From Mesorhizobium loti (lineage in GTDB: Bacteria > Pseudomonadota > Alphaproteobacteria > Rhizobiales > Rhizobiaceae), in the NCBI RefSeq assembly GCF_001510895.1, contig NZ_LPWA01000090.1, positions 1 to 64,000 on the forward strand: a DNA stretch of 64,000 bases, in the 5' to 3' direction. Every line of letters starts with the position of its first letter. The first letter of the stretch is position 1. Shown here one piece after another: positions 25,703 to 34,897 of this stretch. The position numbers were made by a program, and so were the translations under genes. Below the pieces are notes generated by a model. It saw nothing but the letters and a program-made list of their open reading frames with translations. It was not told the DNA's origin and ran no database searches.

Positions 25703-26527
25703 TTAGAAGTTGATGCCGTTGGAAGTCAGGGGCGGCAACGGACCATCGCCATAGTACTTCTTGTAAACCTCCGTTCGGCGCCCGCTAGCCTCTTGCTGGA
25801 AGACGAAGACCCGAGCCCAGTTGAGGAATTGCTGGTCGTCGCGGTGAACTGCGATCGAGCCAAAATCGGCGAGCGGCGCCACTCCCGCCTGAACGAATTC
25901 CGGAAACTGACCGCTTTGCGAGAGCGCATGGAAGACGCCTGCGCTGACCAGGATAGCGTCCACCTTGCCTTGCTGCAGAGCAAGATAGGATTCCGCATCG
26001 CTGGAGTAGCCGGTGTAGGTCGCGCCGGAAGCTTGCCACCCTTTGGCGAGCTCGTCCTTGAAGAGTTGCTCGGGCGTGGTGCCCACGACGCCGCCGAGCT
26101 TCTTGGACTTCAGGTCCGAGTATTGGCTGATGCCGGTATCCTTGCGCGTTATCACGGTCGTGATGTTGTTGGTATAGGGTTGGGTGAAGGCGACCGTCAG
26201 CGCGCGCGCCGGGGTTGGAGTGGTCGACGCGATGAGCACGTCTATGCGGTTTGAAACCAGAGCCGGAATGCGGTCCGGCGACGGAGTCTCGACGATCACC
26301 GGCTCCGCGCCGAGCGCCTTTGCCATGTCCTTGCAATAGGTGACATCGTAGCCGTCGGGCTCGTTGTTCTGATCGCGAAATCCGGCGGGTGGGCTATCCA
26401 GCATGATGCCGCAGCGCAGCTTCTTGCTCTTGACGATCGTGTCGAGCGCCGAGTCGGCATGTGCTTGAGCGGCGAGGGTCAAGGTCGCGACTGCCGTCGC
26501 CAGCAGAGCCTTTACAATCGCTTTCAT
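25703..26527 (-). CDS. Periplasmic solute-binding protein, family 3
   Basis: This 274-residue protein starts at ATG 26527 (AAGGGG upstream) with a signal peptide MKAIVKALLATAVATLTLAAQAHA. The mature start LDTIVKSKKLRCGIMLDSPPAGFRDQNNEPDGYDVTYCKDMAKAL is typical of SBP family 3; the usual D-LLGR-E triad is altered. RIPALVSNRIDVLIASTTPTPARALTVAFTQPYTN is the conserved hinge region. Ligands in this family are amino acids or small polar amines. The gene precedes its permeases and follows the luciferase-like gene, linking import with oxidation. Confidence 0.93.
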   Translation of the reverse strand: MKAIVKALLATAVATLTLAAQAHADSALDTIVKSKKLRCGIMLDSPPAGFRDQNNEPDGYDVTYCKDMAKALGAEPVIVETPSPDRIPALVSNRIDVLIASTTPTPARALTVAFTQPYTNNITTVITRKDTGISQYSDLKSKKLGGVVGTTPEQLFKDELAKGWQASGATYTGYSSDAESYLALQQGKVDAILVSAGVFHALSQSGQFPEFVQAGVAPLADFGSIAVHRDDQQFLNWARVFVFQQEASGRRTEVYKKYYGDGPLPPLTSNGINF

Positions 26528-26587
26528 TTCATTCCCCTTTTTTCTGTGTTGCAAGCCTAGTTGTTGGCTGAGCATTTTTAAGGCCGC

Positions 26588-27678
26588 TCAACTCGCCTTT
26601 CTCGCCAGCCCGGGCAACGCGCCGAGAGCTTCGATAGGCCCTACTTCCTTCTCGATCAGCGGCACGACCTCGCTCTTGAAGCGAACGATCGAGCGGTGCG
26701 CCAATTCGATCGGCATGCAACCGAAGGAGAAGTTGCAGGTGTAATTGCTTGGATTGAGCCGCTTGATGTCCGCGACCATCTTCTCGGCCACGACGTGCGG
26801 ATCGCCAACCACCATGTTGTCCGCGTACTGGTCGAGCGTGTACTCGCCTTCGAAGGCTGGTTGCTGATGTAGCTGTTGTCGTCAAGCGGTGGCGTGGCCT
26901 GGCGCAGATGATGGGCCATTCGTCCGACATAGCGTGCACGCTCAGCCACTTCCAAGGCCTCGCTCCGGCTGTCGGTTATGGCCAGATACTGCATGATCGC
27001 CAGAGGCTTGGTTGAAGGCTGCTCGCCGATGCTCCTCCAGGCTTCGTTGAGCCCGTCGACCATCTTATAGAGCACAGGCGATCCGAGCGTGCTGGCCGCA
27101 AGGAACGGAACCGCCTTCCACTTCTTGAATCGCTCAAGCAGCTTGGGATGGGAGGAGGTGACGAAGATCGGCGGAAGTGGTTTCTGCTGGGTGCTGATCG
27201 CGAACTTGGTCGTCGGAATGGAGACGTACTTTCCCTTGTACTCGACCTCGCCGTCGACGAGCGCCCGTTCGATGACGTCCCAATATTCGAGGAAGACATC
27301 GACCCTGTCGTCCAGCACGACATTGTAGCGGTCGAACTCATAGCGTTGATAGCCCGTACCCATCCCGACGACCAGGCGGCCCTCGGTCTGCGTGTCGGCG
27401 ACCGCGATCTCTTGGGCGACCCGCAGCGGGTTATAAAGCGGCAGCACGATCACGCCCGGGCCAAGCTTGATCCTCTTGGTCCAGCCGGCGGCGTAAGAGC
27501 ACATCATCAGCGGAGACGGCGAACTCGAGTAGTTGGCGAAATGATGCTCCGCGAACCACGCGATATCGAAGCCGAGTTCCTCGGCGGTCTCCACCATCTT
27601 GCGCGTGTCGCGCATCACGCCCTGCGCGCCGTCGGGATGATCGCGCAGCGTCATCAGGTTAAAGAGGCCAAGCTGCAT
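26588..27678 (-). pseudogene. Luciferase-like flavin-dependent monooxygenase, frameshifted
   Basis: The start at 27678 has AGGAG upstream. MQLGLFNLMTLRDHPDG, GFDIAWFAEHHFANYSSSPSPLMMCSYAAGWTKRIKLGPGVIVLPLYNPLRVAQEIAVADTQTEGRLVVGMGTGYQRYEF are hallmarks of bacterial-luciferase-type (group C) monooxygenases. After SYISN the frame changes; PAFEGEYTLDQYADNMVVGDPHVVAEKMVADIKRL to ARKAS continues to a stop at 26588. One missing base near 26857-26862 explains it. The intact protein would be about 363 residues and use reduced FMN, presumably supplied by the flavin reductase at 27.7-28.2 kb. Substrate unknown. Confidence 0.83.
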
Positions 27679-27734
27679 TCAATTGCTCCTAAAAATTATC
27701 CTTCGGCGAGCGCTGTCGACGTTGGCAAACGGAC

Positions 27735-28244
27735 CTAACAGGCCTTCTTGAGGGCCATGGGTGAAGTCAGCGCATAGGCCCCGTTTTGATAGATCAACGG
27801 GTCGACATCGGGGGCGAATGCCACCGCCGCCACCTGCCCGATGATGATGTCGTGCGTGGCGTAGGAGACCACCTGATCCATTTGGCAGAACAGGTTCGCC
27901 TGGGCGCTCTGAAGGTAAGGAATGCCGTCCTTTTCGCTCCACTCGCCGATGTCGAAACGTCTCTCGGCCGGCCGACCGCCGCTGAAGGAGTGGGATATGT
28001 CGGCCTGCGAGGCACGAAGCACGTTGATGCAGTAGCGCCCCTCTTCCTTGAGCGGCACGCTGATCGAGGAATTGCGGTTGACGCAGGCGAGGATCGAGAT
28101 CGGAGCGAAGCTCAGCGGCGTGACCGAGGTCACTGTGATGCCATAGCGGCACCCATCGTGCCTGCACGAGATCACGCAGACCGTGGACGCCACTCGCCGC
28201 ATAGATTGCCGGAAATGCTCGGTTCTGAGGTCTTGCGAGATCAT
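27735..28244 (-). CDS. Flavin reductase (HpaC/Fre-like partner)
   Basis: This 169-residue protein of the flavin-reductase family has FRQSMRRVASTVCVISCRHDGCRYGITVTSVTPLSFAPISILACVNRNSSISVPLKEEGRYCINVLRASQADIS, followed by SYATHDIIIGQVAAVAF. Such proteins reduce FMN or FAD with NAD(P)H for a two-component monooxygenase, here most likely the luciferase-like protein encoded next. GAGGAAG precedes the start. A perfect palindrome lies 30 bases upstream. Confidence 0.9.
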   Translation of the reverse strand: MISQDLRTEHFRQSMRRVASTVCVISCRHDGCRYGITVTSVTPLSFAPISILACVNRNSSISVPLKEEGRYCINVLRASQADISHSFSGGRPAERRFDIGEWSEKDGIPYLQSAQANLFCQMDQVVSYATHDIIIGQVAAVAFAPDVDPLIYQNGAYALTSPMALKKAC

Positions 28245-28273
28245 CTTGCTTCCTCGTTCTCATTAGGATTGCG

Positions 28274-28287
28274 GATTGTCTACAATC
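28274..28287. promoter_or_regulatory. Perfect palindrome GATTGT-CT-ACAATC, candidate GntR operator
   Basis: GATTGTCTACAATC is a perfect 6-2-6 inverted repeat 30 bases ahead of the flavin reductase gene, in the promoter position of the long minus-strand operon. Its size and symmetry fit FadR-subfamily operators. A close relative occurs near 29.10 kb. Confidence 0.6.
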
Positions 28288-28333
28288 TGTCAACGCATTT
28301 TTTGGCTATTTCAGGCAGAAGACTGCGCCAGAT

Positions 28334-28999
28334 CTAATGGTGGTCGTGCACTCCGTCCGGACCAGGAAGGGGGAATTGCCGCGCCAGTTCCGCGACTTGC
28401 TGCTCAGACAGGTATCGCGGGTTGAGACCGCGCAGCAGAAGGTAGAGCTTTGCGGTTTCCTCGAGTTCCTCGATCGCGAAAACGGCGCCCTCGAGATCCT
28501 TGCCGGCCACCACCGGCCCATGATTGGCCAGCAAGACCGATGAGTATTTGCCGGCCAATCCTTTTATGGCCGCGGCGACCGCCGGGTCGCCCGGCCTGAA
28601 ATACGGCACCAGGGCCGTCCGGCCGGCGCGCATGAGATAATACGGCGTCATCGGCGGCAGCACCGACTTCGGATCGATCTCAGGCAGCATGGTGACAGCA
28701 ACCGAATGGGCCGAATGCAGATGCACGACCGCCTGAGACTCCCTCACCGTGTCGTAAAGCGCGGCGTGAAGCGGGATCTCCTTCGTCGGCTTGTCGCCCG
28801 AGACAAGATTTCCTTTGGCATCGAGACGAGAGATGGAGGCCGGGTCGAGAAATCCGAGCGAGGCGTTGGTCGGGGTGACGAGCCAGCCGCCGTCATCGAG
28901 TCGAATAGAGATGTTGCCCGAGGAGCCGGGCGTCAGCCCGCGCTCGAACAACGACCTGCCGAAGCCGACAATCTGCTCACGGAGTTTGGTCTCACGCAT
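28334..28999 (-). CDS. otnC: OtnC-like class II aldolase (3-oxo-tetronate 4-phosphate decarboxylase)
   Basis: This 221-residue class II aldolase/adducin protein has GLTPGSSGNISIRLDDGGWLVTPTNASLG near residues 20-50, zinc-ligand HLHSAHS near 95, and LLANHGPVVAGKD with the third His near 160. I chose ATG 28999 (MRETKLREQIV). The family includes fuculose-phosphate aldolase, but the adjoining LtnD, OtnI and OtnK genes point to OtnC, which decarboxylates 3-oxo-tetronate 4-phosphate to DHAP. It is divergent from ltnD across a palindromic promoter region. Confidence 0.85.
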   Translation of the reverse strand: MRETKLREQIVGFGRSLFERGLTPGSSGNISIRLDDGGWLVTPTNASLGFLDPASISRLDAKGNLVSGDKPTKEIPLHAALYDTVRESQAVVHLHSAHSVAVTMLPEIDPKSVLPPMTPYYLMRAGRTALVPYFRPGDPAVAAAIKGLAGKYSSVLLANHGPVVAGKDLEGAVFAIEELEETAKLYLLLRGLNPRYLSEQQVAELARQFPLPGPDGVHDHH

Positions 29000-29091
29000 C
29001 CCTGGCACCCGATATCTTGCGAATGGTCCGAAGCACCGAGCGTGCCGCGGACGCCAACCCAAACCTCAAAAAGTGCTGCTTGGGCTCTTTT

Positions 29092-29109
29092 CAGATTGTA
29101 GATAATCTG
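29092..29109. promoter_or_regulatory. Palindrome CAGATT-N6-AATCTG between otnC and ltnD
   Basis: CAGATTGTAGATAATCTG has perfect 6-base arms. Its inner part GATTGTAGATAATC differs from the palindrome near 28.28 kb (GATTGTCTACAATC) only in the centre. Located between divergent otnC and ltnD, it could control both. Confidence 0.6.
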
Positions 29110-29146
29110 CATTATGGATCGAAGGAAGGCAAGAGGGTGGATGCCT

Positions 29147-30076
29147 ATGTCTGCTGATGAAAGCACCGGAAAATCAAACGTCGCCGTTATCGGGTTGGGC
29201 TCGATGGGGTTCGGGATGGCGAGTTCGCTTCTGCGATGCGGGCATGCGGTCGTTGGCTATGATCCATCCGGGACGGCGGCGGCGAAACTCGCGGCAATCG
29301 GAGCACGGATTGCAAAGTCGCCGGGCGATGCGGCGGCTAATGCGAGCGTCGTCCTGTGCGTTGTCGTCAACAGCGCGCAGACCGACGCCGTGCTCTTCGG
29401 CGGCAGCGGCGTGTGCCCGGTGATGGTGCCGGGTTCGGTCTTCATTTCGTCGGCGACCATGGCGCCATCGGAGGCGAAACGCCTGTCATCGCGCTTGGCC
29501 GAGCGCGACATCCTATATCTCGACGCCCCGATCTCGGGCGGCGCGGCAAAAGCCGCAAGCGGCGCCTTGACGATCATGGCCTCGGGCAGCCCGGACGCGT
29601 TCGAGCACGCACGACACGTCCTCGATGCCATAGCGGCGAAGGTCTATCGCCTGGGCGGCGAACCCGGCATCGGCGCGTCGGTGAAGATGATCAACCAGCA
29701 TCTTGCGGGAATCCATATCGCGGCGGCCTGTGAGGCGATGGTGCTTGCATCCAAGCTGGGCCTTGATCTCTTCACAGTCTACGAGGTCATAACCGCTTCC
29801 GCCGGCAATTCCTGGATGTTCGAGAACCGCGTCCCGCACATTCTCGACGGTGACTACACGCCCCGGAGCTCGGTTGAGATATTCGTCAAGGATCTGGGCA
29901 TTCTCGAGGATATCGCGCGAGCCGAACGGTATCCCGCACCGCTCGCCGCGGCGGCTCTGCAGATGTACCTCGCGACCTCGGGGGCCGGCATGGGACGTGA
30001 GGACGACGCATCGGTCGCGCGTACCTATGCCGCGCTATCTGGAGCGTCCCTGCCCTCCGCAAAACCGGCAACGTGA
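29147..30076 (+). CDS. ltnD: LtnD-like L-threonate dehydrogenase
   Basis: This 3-hydroxyisobutyrate-dehydrogenase-family protein is about 309 residues. The Rossmann motif VAVIGLGSMGFGMASSLLRCGHAVVGYD, the substrate loop DAPISGGAAKAASGALTIMASG, catalytic Lys in GASVKMINQHLAGIHIAAACEAM, and FVKDLGILEDIAR are all present. With OtnC, OtnI and OtnK beside it, oxidation of L-threonate to 2-oxo-tetronate is the best reading. I prefer ATG 29147, which has AGAGGG 9 bases upstream; the first ATG (29114) lies against the palindrome without a ribosome site. Confidence 0.87.
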   Translation: MSADESTGKSNVAVIGLGSMGFGMASSLLRCGHAVVGYDPSGTAAAKLAAIGARIAKSPGDAAANASVVLCVVVNSAQTDAVLFGGSGVCPVMVPGSVFISSATMAPSEAKRLSSRLAERDILYLDAPISGGAAKAASGALTIMASGSPDAFEHARHVLDAIAAKVYRLGGEPGIGASVKMINQHLAGIHIAAACEAMVLASKLGLDLFTVYEVITASAGNSWMFENRVPHILDGDYTPRSSVEIFVKDLGILEDIARAERYPAPLAAAALQMYLATSGAGMGREDDASVARTYAALSGASLPSAKPAT

Positions 30077-30089
30077 GCGACCGCAGCTG

Positions 30090-30871
30090 ATGATCCGCTT
30101 CGCCGCCAACCTCACCATGATGTTCACGGAACGGCCATTCCTCGACCGCTTCGAGCGGCCGCGGCGGCCGGCTTTGAAGCTGTGGAATTCCTGTTCCCTT
30201 ATGAATTCGCGCCGGAAAGGATCGAGGACAGGCTGAAAGAGTCCGGTCTCGACCTGGCATTGTTCAACTTTCCTCCGGGAGACTGGGCCGCGGGTGAGCG
30301 CGGCATTGCTGCCTTGCCGCACCGGTTCGAGGAATTCCAGTCGGGCGTCGAGAAGGCGTTGGACTATGCGCAGGCGACGGGCGTGCGCTGCCTGCACATG
30401 ATGGCTGGGCTTGCCGATCCGTACGACGCCGATGCGATGAGGAGCTACAGGCGCGCGGCCGACTTTGCCGCGTCGAGGCTGGGTGACCGAAACCTCAGCC
30501 TTCTGCTGGAGCCGATCAATGGCCGCAGCATGCCGGGCTATTTCCTGAACGATTTTTCGCGCGCCACGGCGCTGATCGAGGAGCTCGACAAACCAAACGT
30601 CAAGCTTCAATTCGACGTCTTCCATCGCCAGATCATACATGGCGACATCACCGAGAGCTTCCGCCGTTTGCAGCCGATCATCGGTCACGTCCAAATCGCC
30701 GGCGTGCCGGCAAGACATGAGCCGGATACCGGCGAGGTGAACTATCGACACCTCTTCGAAGAGCTCGAAGCGAGCAGCTATTCAGGTTTCGTTGGCTGCG
30801 AGTATCAGCCAGCCGGTTCGACGGAATCCGGTCTTGGCTGGTTCGCGCCATATCGGAGACACTGCAAATGA
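30090..30871 (+). pseudogene. otnI: OtnI-like 2-oxo-tetronate isomerase, frameshifted near its start
   Basis: MIRFAANLTMMFTERPFLDRFER begins at 30090, then the frame changes and AAAAGFEAVEFLFPYEFAPERIEDRLKESGLDLALFN continues to 30871. One base is missing in the GC run near 30154-30162. Family motifs of hydroxypyruvate-isomerase-like TIM barrels are intact: LLLEPINGRSMPGYFL, KLQFDVFHRQI, HVQIAGVPARHEPDTGEVNY and GCEYQPAG. The intact length would be about 260 residues. Role: 2-oxo- to 3-oxo-tetronate isomerisation. It overlaps otnK by 4 bases. Confidence 0.85.
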
Positions 30872-32132
30872 CGGTTGTCTTGGCAGCCATAGCCGACGAC
30901 TACACCGGCGCCTCCGACCTTGCGAACACCTGGCGCAAGTGTGGCCTTCGAACGGCCCAGACCATAGGGATTCCCAACGACTGCAGCCCATTCGAAACCG
31001 TCGATGCGCTGGTGGTCTCGCTGAAGATCCGCGCTGCGCCCGATGTCGACGCGGTCGCAAAGGCGCTTGTCGCCGAGGAATTCCTGCGGCGGATCGCGCC
31101 CGCCATGTCATGTACAAGATCTGCTCGACCTTCGATTCGACCGACGCCGGAAATATCGGCCCGGTCACCGATGCGCTGATGGAACGGGCCGGACAGGACT
31201 GGGCCGTTGTCACGCCGGCGTTCCCGGAAGCCGGACGGACCGTCTACAAGGGGCACCTCTTCGTCAACGATGTCCCGCTCAGTGAAAGCGCCCTGCGGCA
31301 TCACCCCTTGAACCCGATGCACGACGCTAATCTGGCGCGCGTTCTCGCCAGGCAATCGAAGCACGCGGTTCACATGCTCGACGTCCAAACGATCACGCTC
31401 GGCCCGGACGTTTGCAGGGCGAAAATCGCCACCATGGCCGGCGAGCGGAAGTCGATCATTGCCGACGCCATATGCGACGACAATCTCGATGTTCTGGGAC
31501 AGCTGGCGTTCGGCGGCACCGTTTCGACGGGTGCCTCAGGGCTCGGCTGTGGGTTGGCCAATGCGGTTCTGGCCAACCGCCCGGCCCAGGGATCGATGGC
31601 GACGCTTGCCGAGGTCGGCGGCCGGTCGGCCGTCATTGCCGGCAGTTGTTCCGCTCGGACGCTGGAGCAGATCGACGCCGCTCAAAGACGGATGCCGGTT
31701 CTGCGCCTTGATCCCCGGCGCATCGTGACCGGCGAAGGCTGCCTCGAAGAGGCCATCGACTTTGCCCGGCGCCATATCGGGACCGGGCCAGTGGTTATCG
31801 CATCCTCCGGCAGCCCCGACACGGTCGCCGCCCTTCAGCGCGAGCATGGCAAGCATGCGGCCGGGCAGGCGATCGAGAACGCGTTGGCGGAAATCGCCAG
31901 CCGGCTTGTCGATGCCGGCGTTCGCCGGCTCGTGGTGGCGGGCGGCGAGACCTCCGGCGCCGTGGTCGACAGACTGGCGATCGGATCGTTCGAAGTGGGC
32001 AACGAAATTGCCCCCGGCGTTCCGATGCTGCGCACCATCCGACATCCGGGAGGCGACCTGATGATGGCGCTCAAATCCGGCAATTTCGGCGGCGTGGACT
32101 TCTTCGCGGAGGCACTGTCTCGGCTCGCCTGA
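30868..32132 (+). pseudogene. otnK: OtnK-like 3-oxo-tetronate kinase (four-carbon acid sugar kinase), frameshifted
   Basis: MTVVLAAIADDYTGASDLANTWRKCGLRTAQTIGIP is the diagnostic DUF1537/Otn kinase N terminus. The frame changes after EEFLRRI and resumes as ARHVMYKICSTFDSTDAGNIGPVTDAL, with the C-terminal nucleotide-binding domain RRLVVAGGETSGAVVDRLAI and FGGVDFFAEAL. A missing G near 31093-31100 (GGCGCC read as GCGCC) explains the break; about 421 residues would result. The reaction would be ATP-dependent phosphorylation of 3-oxo-tetronate, feeding OtnC. Confidence 0.87.
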
Positions 32133-32218
32133 AAGCCAAAGGAATAAGACGCCGACACCGGCGATCCTCCAACCCAAGCGCATCGACTTCATCCAACCGT
32201 CAGAATTCGGAGGCCATC

Positions 32219-32974
32219 GTGACCAAAAGCTTTGAAGGCAAAACCGTCGTCATATCTGGCGCGGCAGGAGGTGTCGGCCGGGCTGCAGTCGCGCTTTTCC
32301 TCGAAAGCGGCGCCAGGGTATGCGCAACCGATATCAGCCCGGCCGTTGCCGATCTGGAACGCGATGCGCCCGGTGACGTCGTCGCCGTTGTGGCGGACGT
32401 CACCAAGGCCGCCGACGTCGAGAAGATATTCGCGACGGCCGAGCAGCGCCTCGGTCCGGTCGACGTGCTCGTCAGTAATGCCGGCTTCATCATTTCGAAG
32501 TCCGCGCATGACACCAGCGAGGAGGAGTGGGACCGCGTCATGAATGCAAACGCTAAGTCCTTCTTCCTGATGTCAAGACGTGCACTCCCATCGATGATTG
32601 CTCACGCAAGCGGCGCAATTGTTGCGACCGAGTCGATTTCAAGCGTGGTCGGCTTGCCCGAACAGGCAGCCTATTGTGCCGCCAAGGGTGCCCTTCTCCA
32701 ACTCGTGCGACAGATGGCCGTGGATTATGCTTCCCTGGGCATCCGCGTGAACGCCGTGGGGGCGGGCTCCATCAACACGCCGTTCCTGACCCGCTACCTT
32801 GAAGGCTTAGATAATCCGGCCGCAGGCGAGGCTGCCATCAAGAGCGCCCATCCGATTGGCCGCTGGGCCGAGCCCAAGGAAATTGCCGACGCGATCTTCT
32901 ACCTGGCCGGCCCGAACGCTTCCTTCGTGACAGGACATATCCTGATGGCCGACGGTGGCTATAGCGCACGATAG
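32219..32974 (+). CDS. Short-chain dehydrogenase/reductase (SDR)
   Basis: This 251-residue classical SDR starts at a GTG with GGAG upstream. Motifs are SGAAGGVG (cofactor), VCATDIS (Asp after beta-2, suggesting NAD), VSNAGF, TESISSV, and YCAAKG for catalytic Tyr/Lys; the C terminus GPNASFVTGHILMADGGYSAR is typical. It follows otnK by about 90 bases and probably belongs to the plus-strand threonate transcript. Its substrate may be the sugar or polyol upstream of threonate, but this is inference. Confidence 0.88.
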   Translation: MTKSFEGKTVVISGAAGGVGRAAVALFLESGARVCATDISPAVADLERDAPGDVVAVVADVTKAADVEKIFATAEQRLGPVDVLVSNAGFIISKSAHDTSEEEWDRVMNANAKSFFLMSRRALPSMIAHASGAIVATESISSVVGLPEQAAYCAAKGALLQLVRQMAVDYASLGIRVNAVGAGSINTPFLTRYLEGLDNPAAGEAAIKSAHPIGRWAEPKEIADAIFYLAGPNASFVTGHILMADGGYSAR

Positions 32975-33084
32975 CGGCGGGGAGCCAAGTCGAAAGTTTT
33001 GCTCATCGATCTTGCGAATAAGCTTGGAAACGCCATTTCCGCCAGCGCATCAGTTGCGCTCGACGTGGATGAAGGTTCCATTGC

Positions 33085-33684
33085 TCAAAGGTATTCGCCA
33101 CCCGCGCTCGCGCCCATAAATATCTTTCGAAGCTGGCGAAAACGTCGTGCTCCATAAAGCAATGTATCTTGTCCGACCTGGTGGGTTGTCGACACGACAT
33201 CTCCAATCAGCACCGCATGGGTAGATTGGTCGACCACCTGACCCAGCCTGCAGTCGAAGGAGGCGGCAGCGCCGATCAGGACAGGCGCTCCGGTCGATAG
33301 CTTCGTCCAGTCTCCATTCGCAAATCGGTCGACCTTGCTGCCGCCATGACCCGCGAAAATCATCGCCACCTTGTCTTGCGCCTCGGTCAGAACATTCACG
33401 CAAAATCGGCCGGAAGCGATGATGGCCTCGTAGCTGCGGCCTGACTTGTTCACGCACACGAGCAACCGAGGCGGCTCAGCCGTGACGGAGGACATGGCGG
33501 TCGCCGTCAATCCGAAGCGCTCACCATCCGTCGCAGTCGTGACGATGCAGACGGATGAGACGTGCTGCGCAATGGCCGCGACGTATTGCGCCGGGGTGAC
33601 GGATAAGGGCTCGGTGGGCGGAATCGACACAGCTGCCTCAAATGACGCCGGTGCCGGGATCGACACCCAACAGCACACGTCCAT
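33085..33684 (-). CDS. Flavin reductase of a two-component monooxygenase
   Basis: This 199-residue protein of the HpaC-like flavin reductase family has SVTPAQYVAAIAQHVSSVCIVTTATDGERFGLTATAMSSVTAEPPRLLVCVNKSGRSYEAIIASGRFCVNVL, then VLIGDVVSTTHQVGQDTLLYGARRF. Its start overlaps the end of the oxygenase gene by up to 47 bases; a later GTG start is possible. It should supply reduced flavin to the acyl-CoA-dehydrogenase-like oxygenase encoded immediately upstream. Confidence 0.9.
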   Translation of the reverse strand: MDVCCWVSIPAPASFEAAVSIPPTEPLSVTPAQYVAAIAQHVSSVCIVTTATDGERFGLTATAMSSVTAEPPRLLVCVNKSGRSYEAIIASGRFCVNVLTEAQDKVAMIFAGHGGSKVDRFANGDWTKLSTGAPVLIGAAASFDCRLGQVVDQSTHAVLIGDVVSTTHQVGQDTLLYGARRFRQLRKIFMGASAGGEYL

Positions 33685-34828
33685 AGATCTCGGCGCCCGC
33701 CGGACCGAGCAGGAAACCGTGCATGGTGGTTGCCTGCAGGTTGCGGAAGTTCAACTGTATTTCGCTCTTCAACGAGATGCCGGCGGCGCCTCCAATCGTC
33801 AAGAGTTTGTGAACCGCGTCCCGGCACAGGCGCGGGACCTCGGTGATATCGTTGCGGATACGTCCCCGCAAAGACATCGGCATCTTCTCGCCGCGTCTTG
33901 CATATTCATCCACATCGTCAGCGGCCTTGTAGAAGACGAGCTCGGCCATGTGGATCATGGATGCGGCCTCGCCGAGCGCAACCTGGAGCGCCGACCATTC
34001 GTGTGAGACGTGCGAGGTGTACATAACCTTCTTTCCAGGCACCACGCGCAAGAATTCGTCCAGCGCCTTCCTCGCTGCCCCCAGTGCGGAGGTAGCGATG
34101 AACATGCCGAGCGCTGGACCGCCCTGACATTTGTGAACTGCGGGGGCCTCCGGATCGGCGAAGACCGGCGTCTGGTTTTCCAGGATCGCAGGGAGGGACA
34201 CGAAGCGATGAGACGGCACTATGACGTCCTTGCAGCGCACCGAGTTGGAACCTGTCCCTTGCAGGCCAGCGACGTGCCAATCATCCAGCCGCTCCACCTC
34301 GCCAACCGGCACAGCGAGGTCACCTTCGTCCAGCTTGTTTCCTGCCTCATCGAATACTTCCGCACCCAGCAAGAGCCAGTGCGCGGCCGCATTCCCGGAG
34401 GCGAAAGGCCAAAAGCCGGACAGGCTATAGGCACCGTCGGACCGGCGGACGGCTCTGCCGCGGGGGCCGATAACAGCCGCGATCGCCTGAAGGTCCCCGG
34501 TCGAATAGATCTCCCGCTGCGCTGCCTCGCTCATATGTGCAACAATGTAGTCATGCGCGTGGTAAACGCCCAGGCACCAGGCGGTCGCGGCGCAGCCCTT
34601 CGCAATGGTTGCGACAGCGTCGACATGGGCCCGCATCGAGAGCTGTGATCCGCCCCATTTCGAGGAACGAAAAATCCCGAGAAGCCCGGTCTCATGAAGC
34701 AGCTTGACGTTCTGGAGAGGGACTTTTCGGTCCGCTTCCACCTGAAACACTCTTGAGGACAGGTCGGCAACGATGCTTTCGGCAATCGGCTTGACCTGCG
34801 AGGCCTCAATGCGCGGGTGTACCTGCAT
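33638..34828 (-). CDS. Acyl-CoA-dehydrogenase-fold flavin monooxygenase (HpaB/HsaA/IndA-like)
   Basis: This 396-residue group D flavin monooxygenase has a helical N domain with LLHETGLLGIFRSSKWGGSQ, VATIAKGCAATAWCLGVYHAHDYIVAHM, the beta domain YSLSGFWPFASGNAAAHWLLLGA and LQGTGSNSVRCKDVIVPSHR, and the C-terminal helices with LLTIGGAAGISLKSEIQLNFRNLQATTMHGFL. Such enzymes hydroxylate phenols, indoles or steroid phenols using reduced flavin from a partner, here the adjacent reductase. ATG 34828 is preceded by GGGAGGAAAG. Two palindromes upstream suggest TetR-type control. Confidence 0.87.
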   Translation of the reverse strand: MQVHPRIEASQVKPIAESIVADLSSRVFQVEADRKVPLQNVKLLHETGLLGIFRSSKWGGSQLSMRAHVDAVATIAKGCAATAWCLGVYHAHDYIVAHMSEAAQREIYSTGDLQAIAAVIGPRGRAVRRSDGAYSLSGFWPFASGNAAAHWLLLGAEVFDEAGNKLDEGDLAVPVGEVERLDDWHVAGLQGTGSNSVRCKDVIVPSHRFVSLPAILENQTPVFADPEAPAVHKCQGGPALGMFIATSALGAARKALDEFLRVVPGKKVMYTSHVSHEWSALQVALGEAASMIHMAELVFYKAADDVDEYARRGEKMPMSLRGRIRNDITEVPRLCRDAVHKLLTIGGAAGISLKSEIQLNFRNLQATTMHGFLLGPAGAEIYGRVLLGVDPGTGVI

Positions 34829-34881
34829 GTGACTTTCCTCCCTTTGACGCCACGGTCGCAGCTTTTTTATAAAATGAATAT

Positions 34882-34897
34882 CACTCATTTATGAGTG
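34882..34897. promoter_or_regulatory. Palindrome CACTCAT-TT-ATGAGTG, candidate TetR operator
   Basis: A perfect 7-2-7 inverted repeat lies 54 bases upstream of the flavin monooxygenase gene. A second, shorter one, AATGA-CAT-TCATT, follows at 34911-34923. The AT-rich context resembles a promoter with TetR-type operators; no regulator gene is adjacent, so the cognate protein is unknown. Confidence 0.5.

Noticed and set aside
30792..31110. Upstream in-frame extension of the otnK-like gene
   Set aside because: This frame before about 31095 is an out-of-frame reading; the true N terminus (MTVVLAAIADDYTGASD) is in the other frame from 30868.
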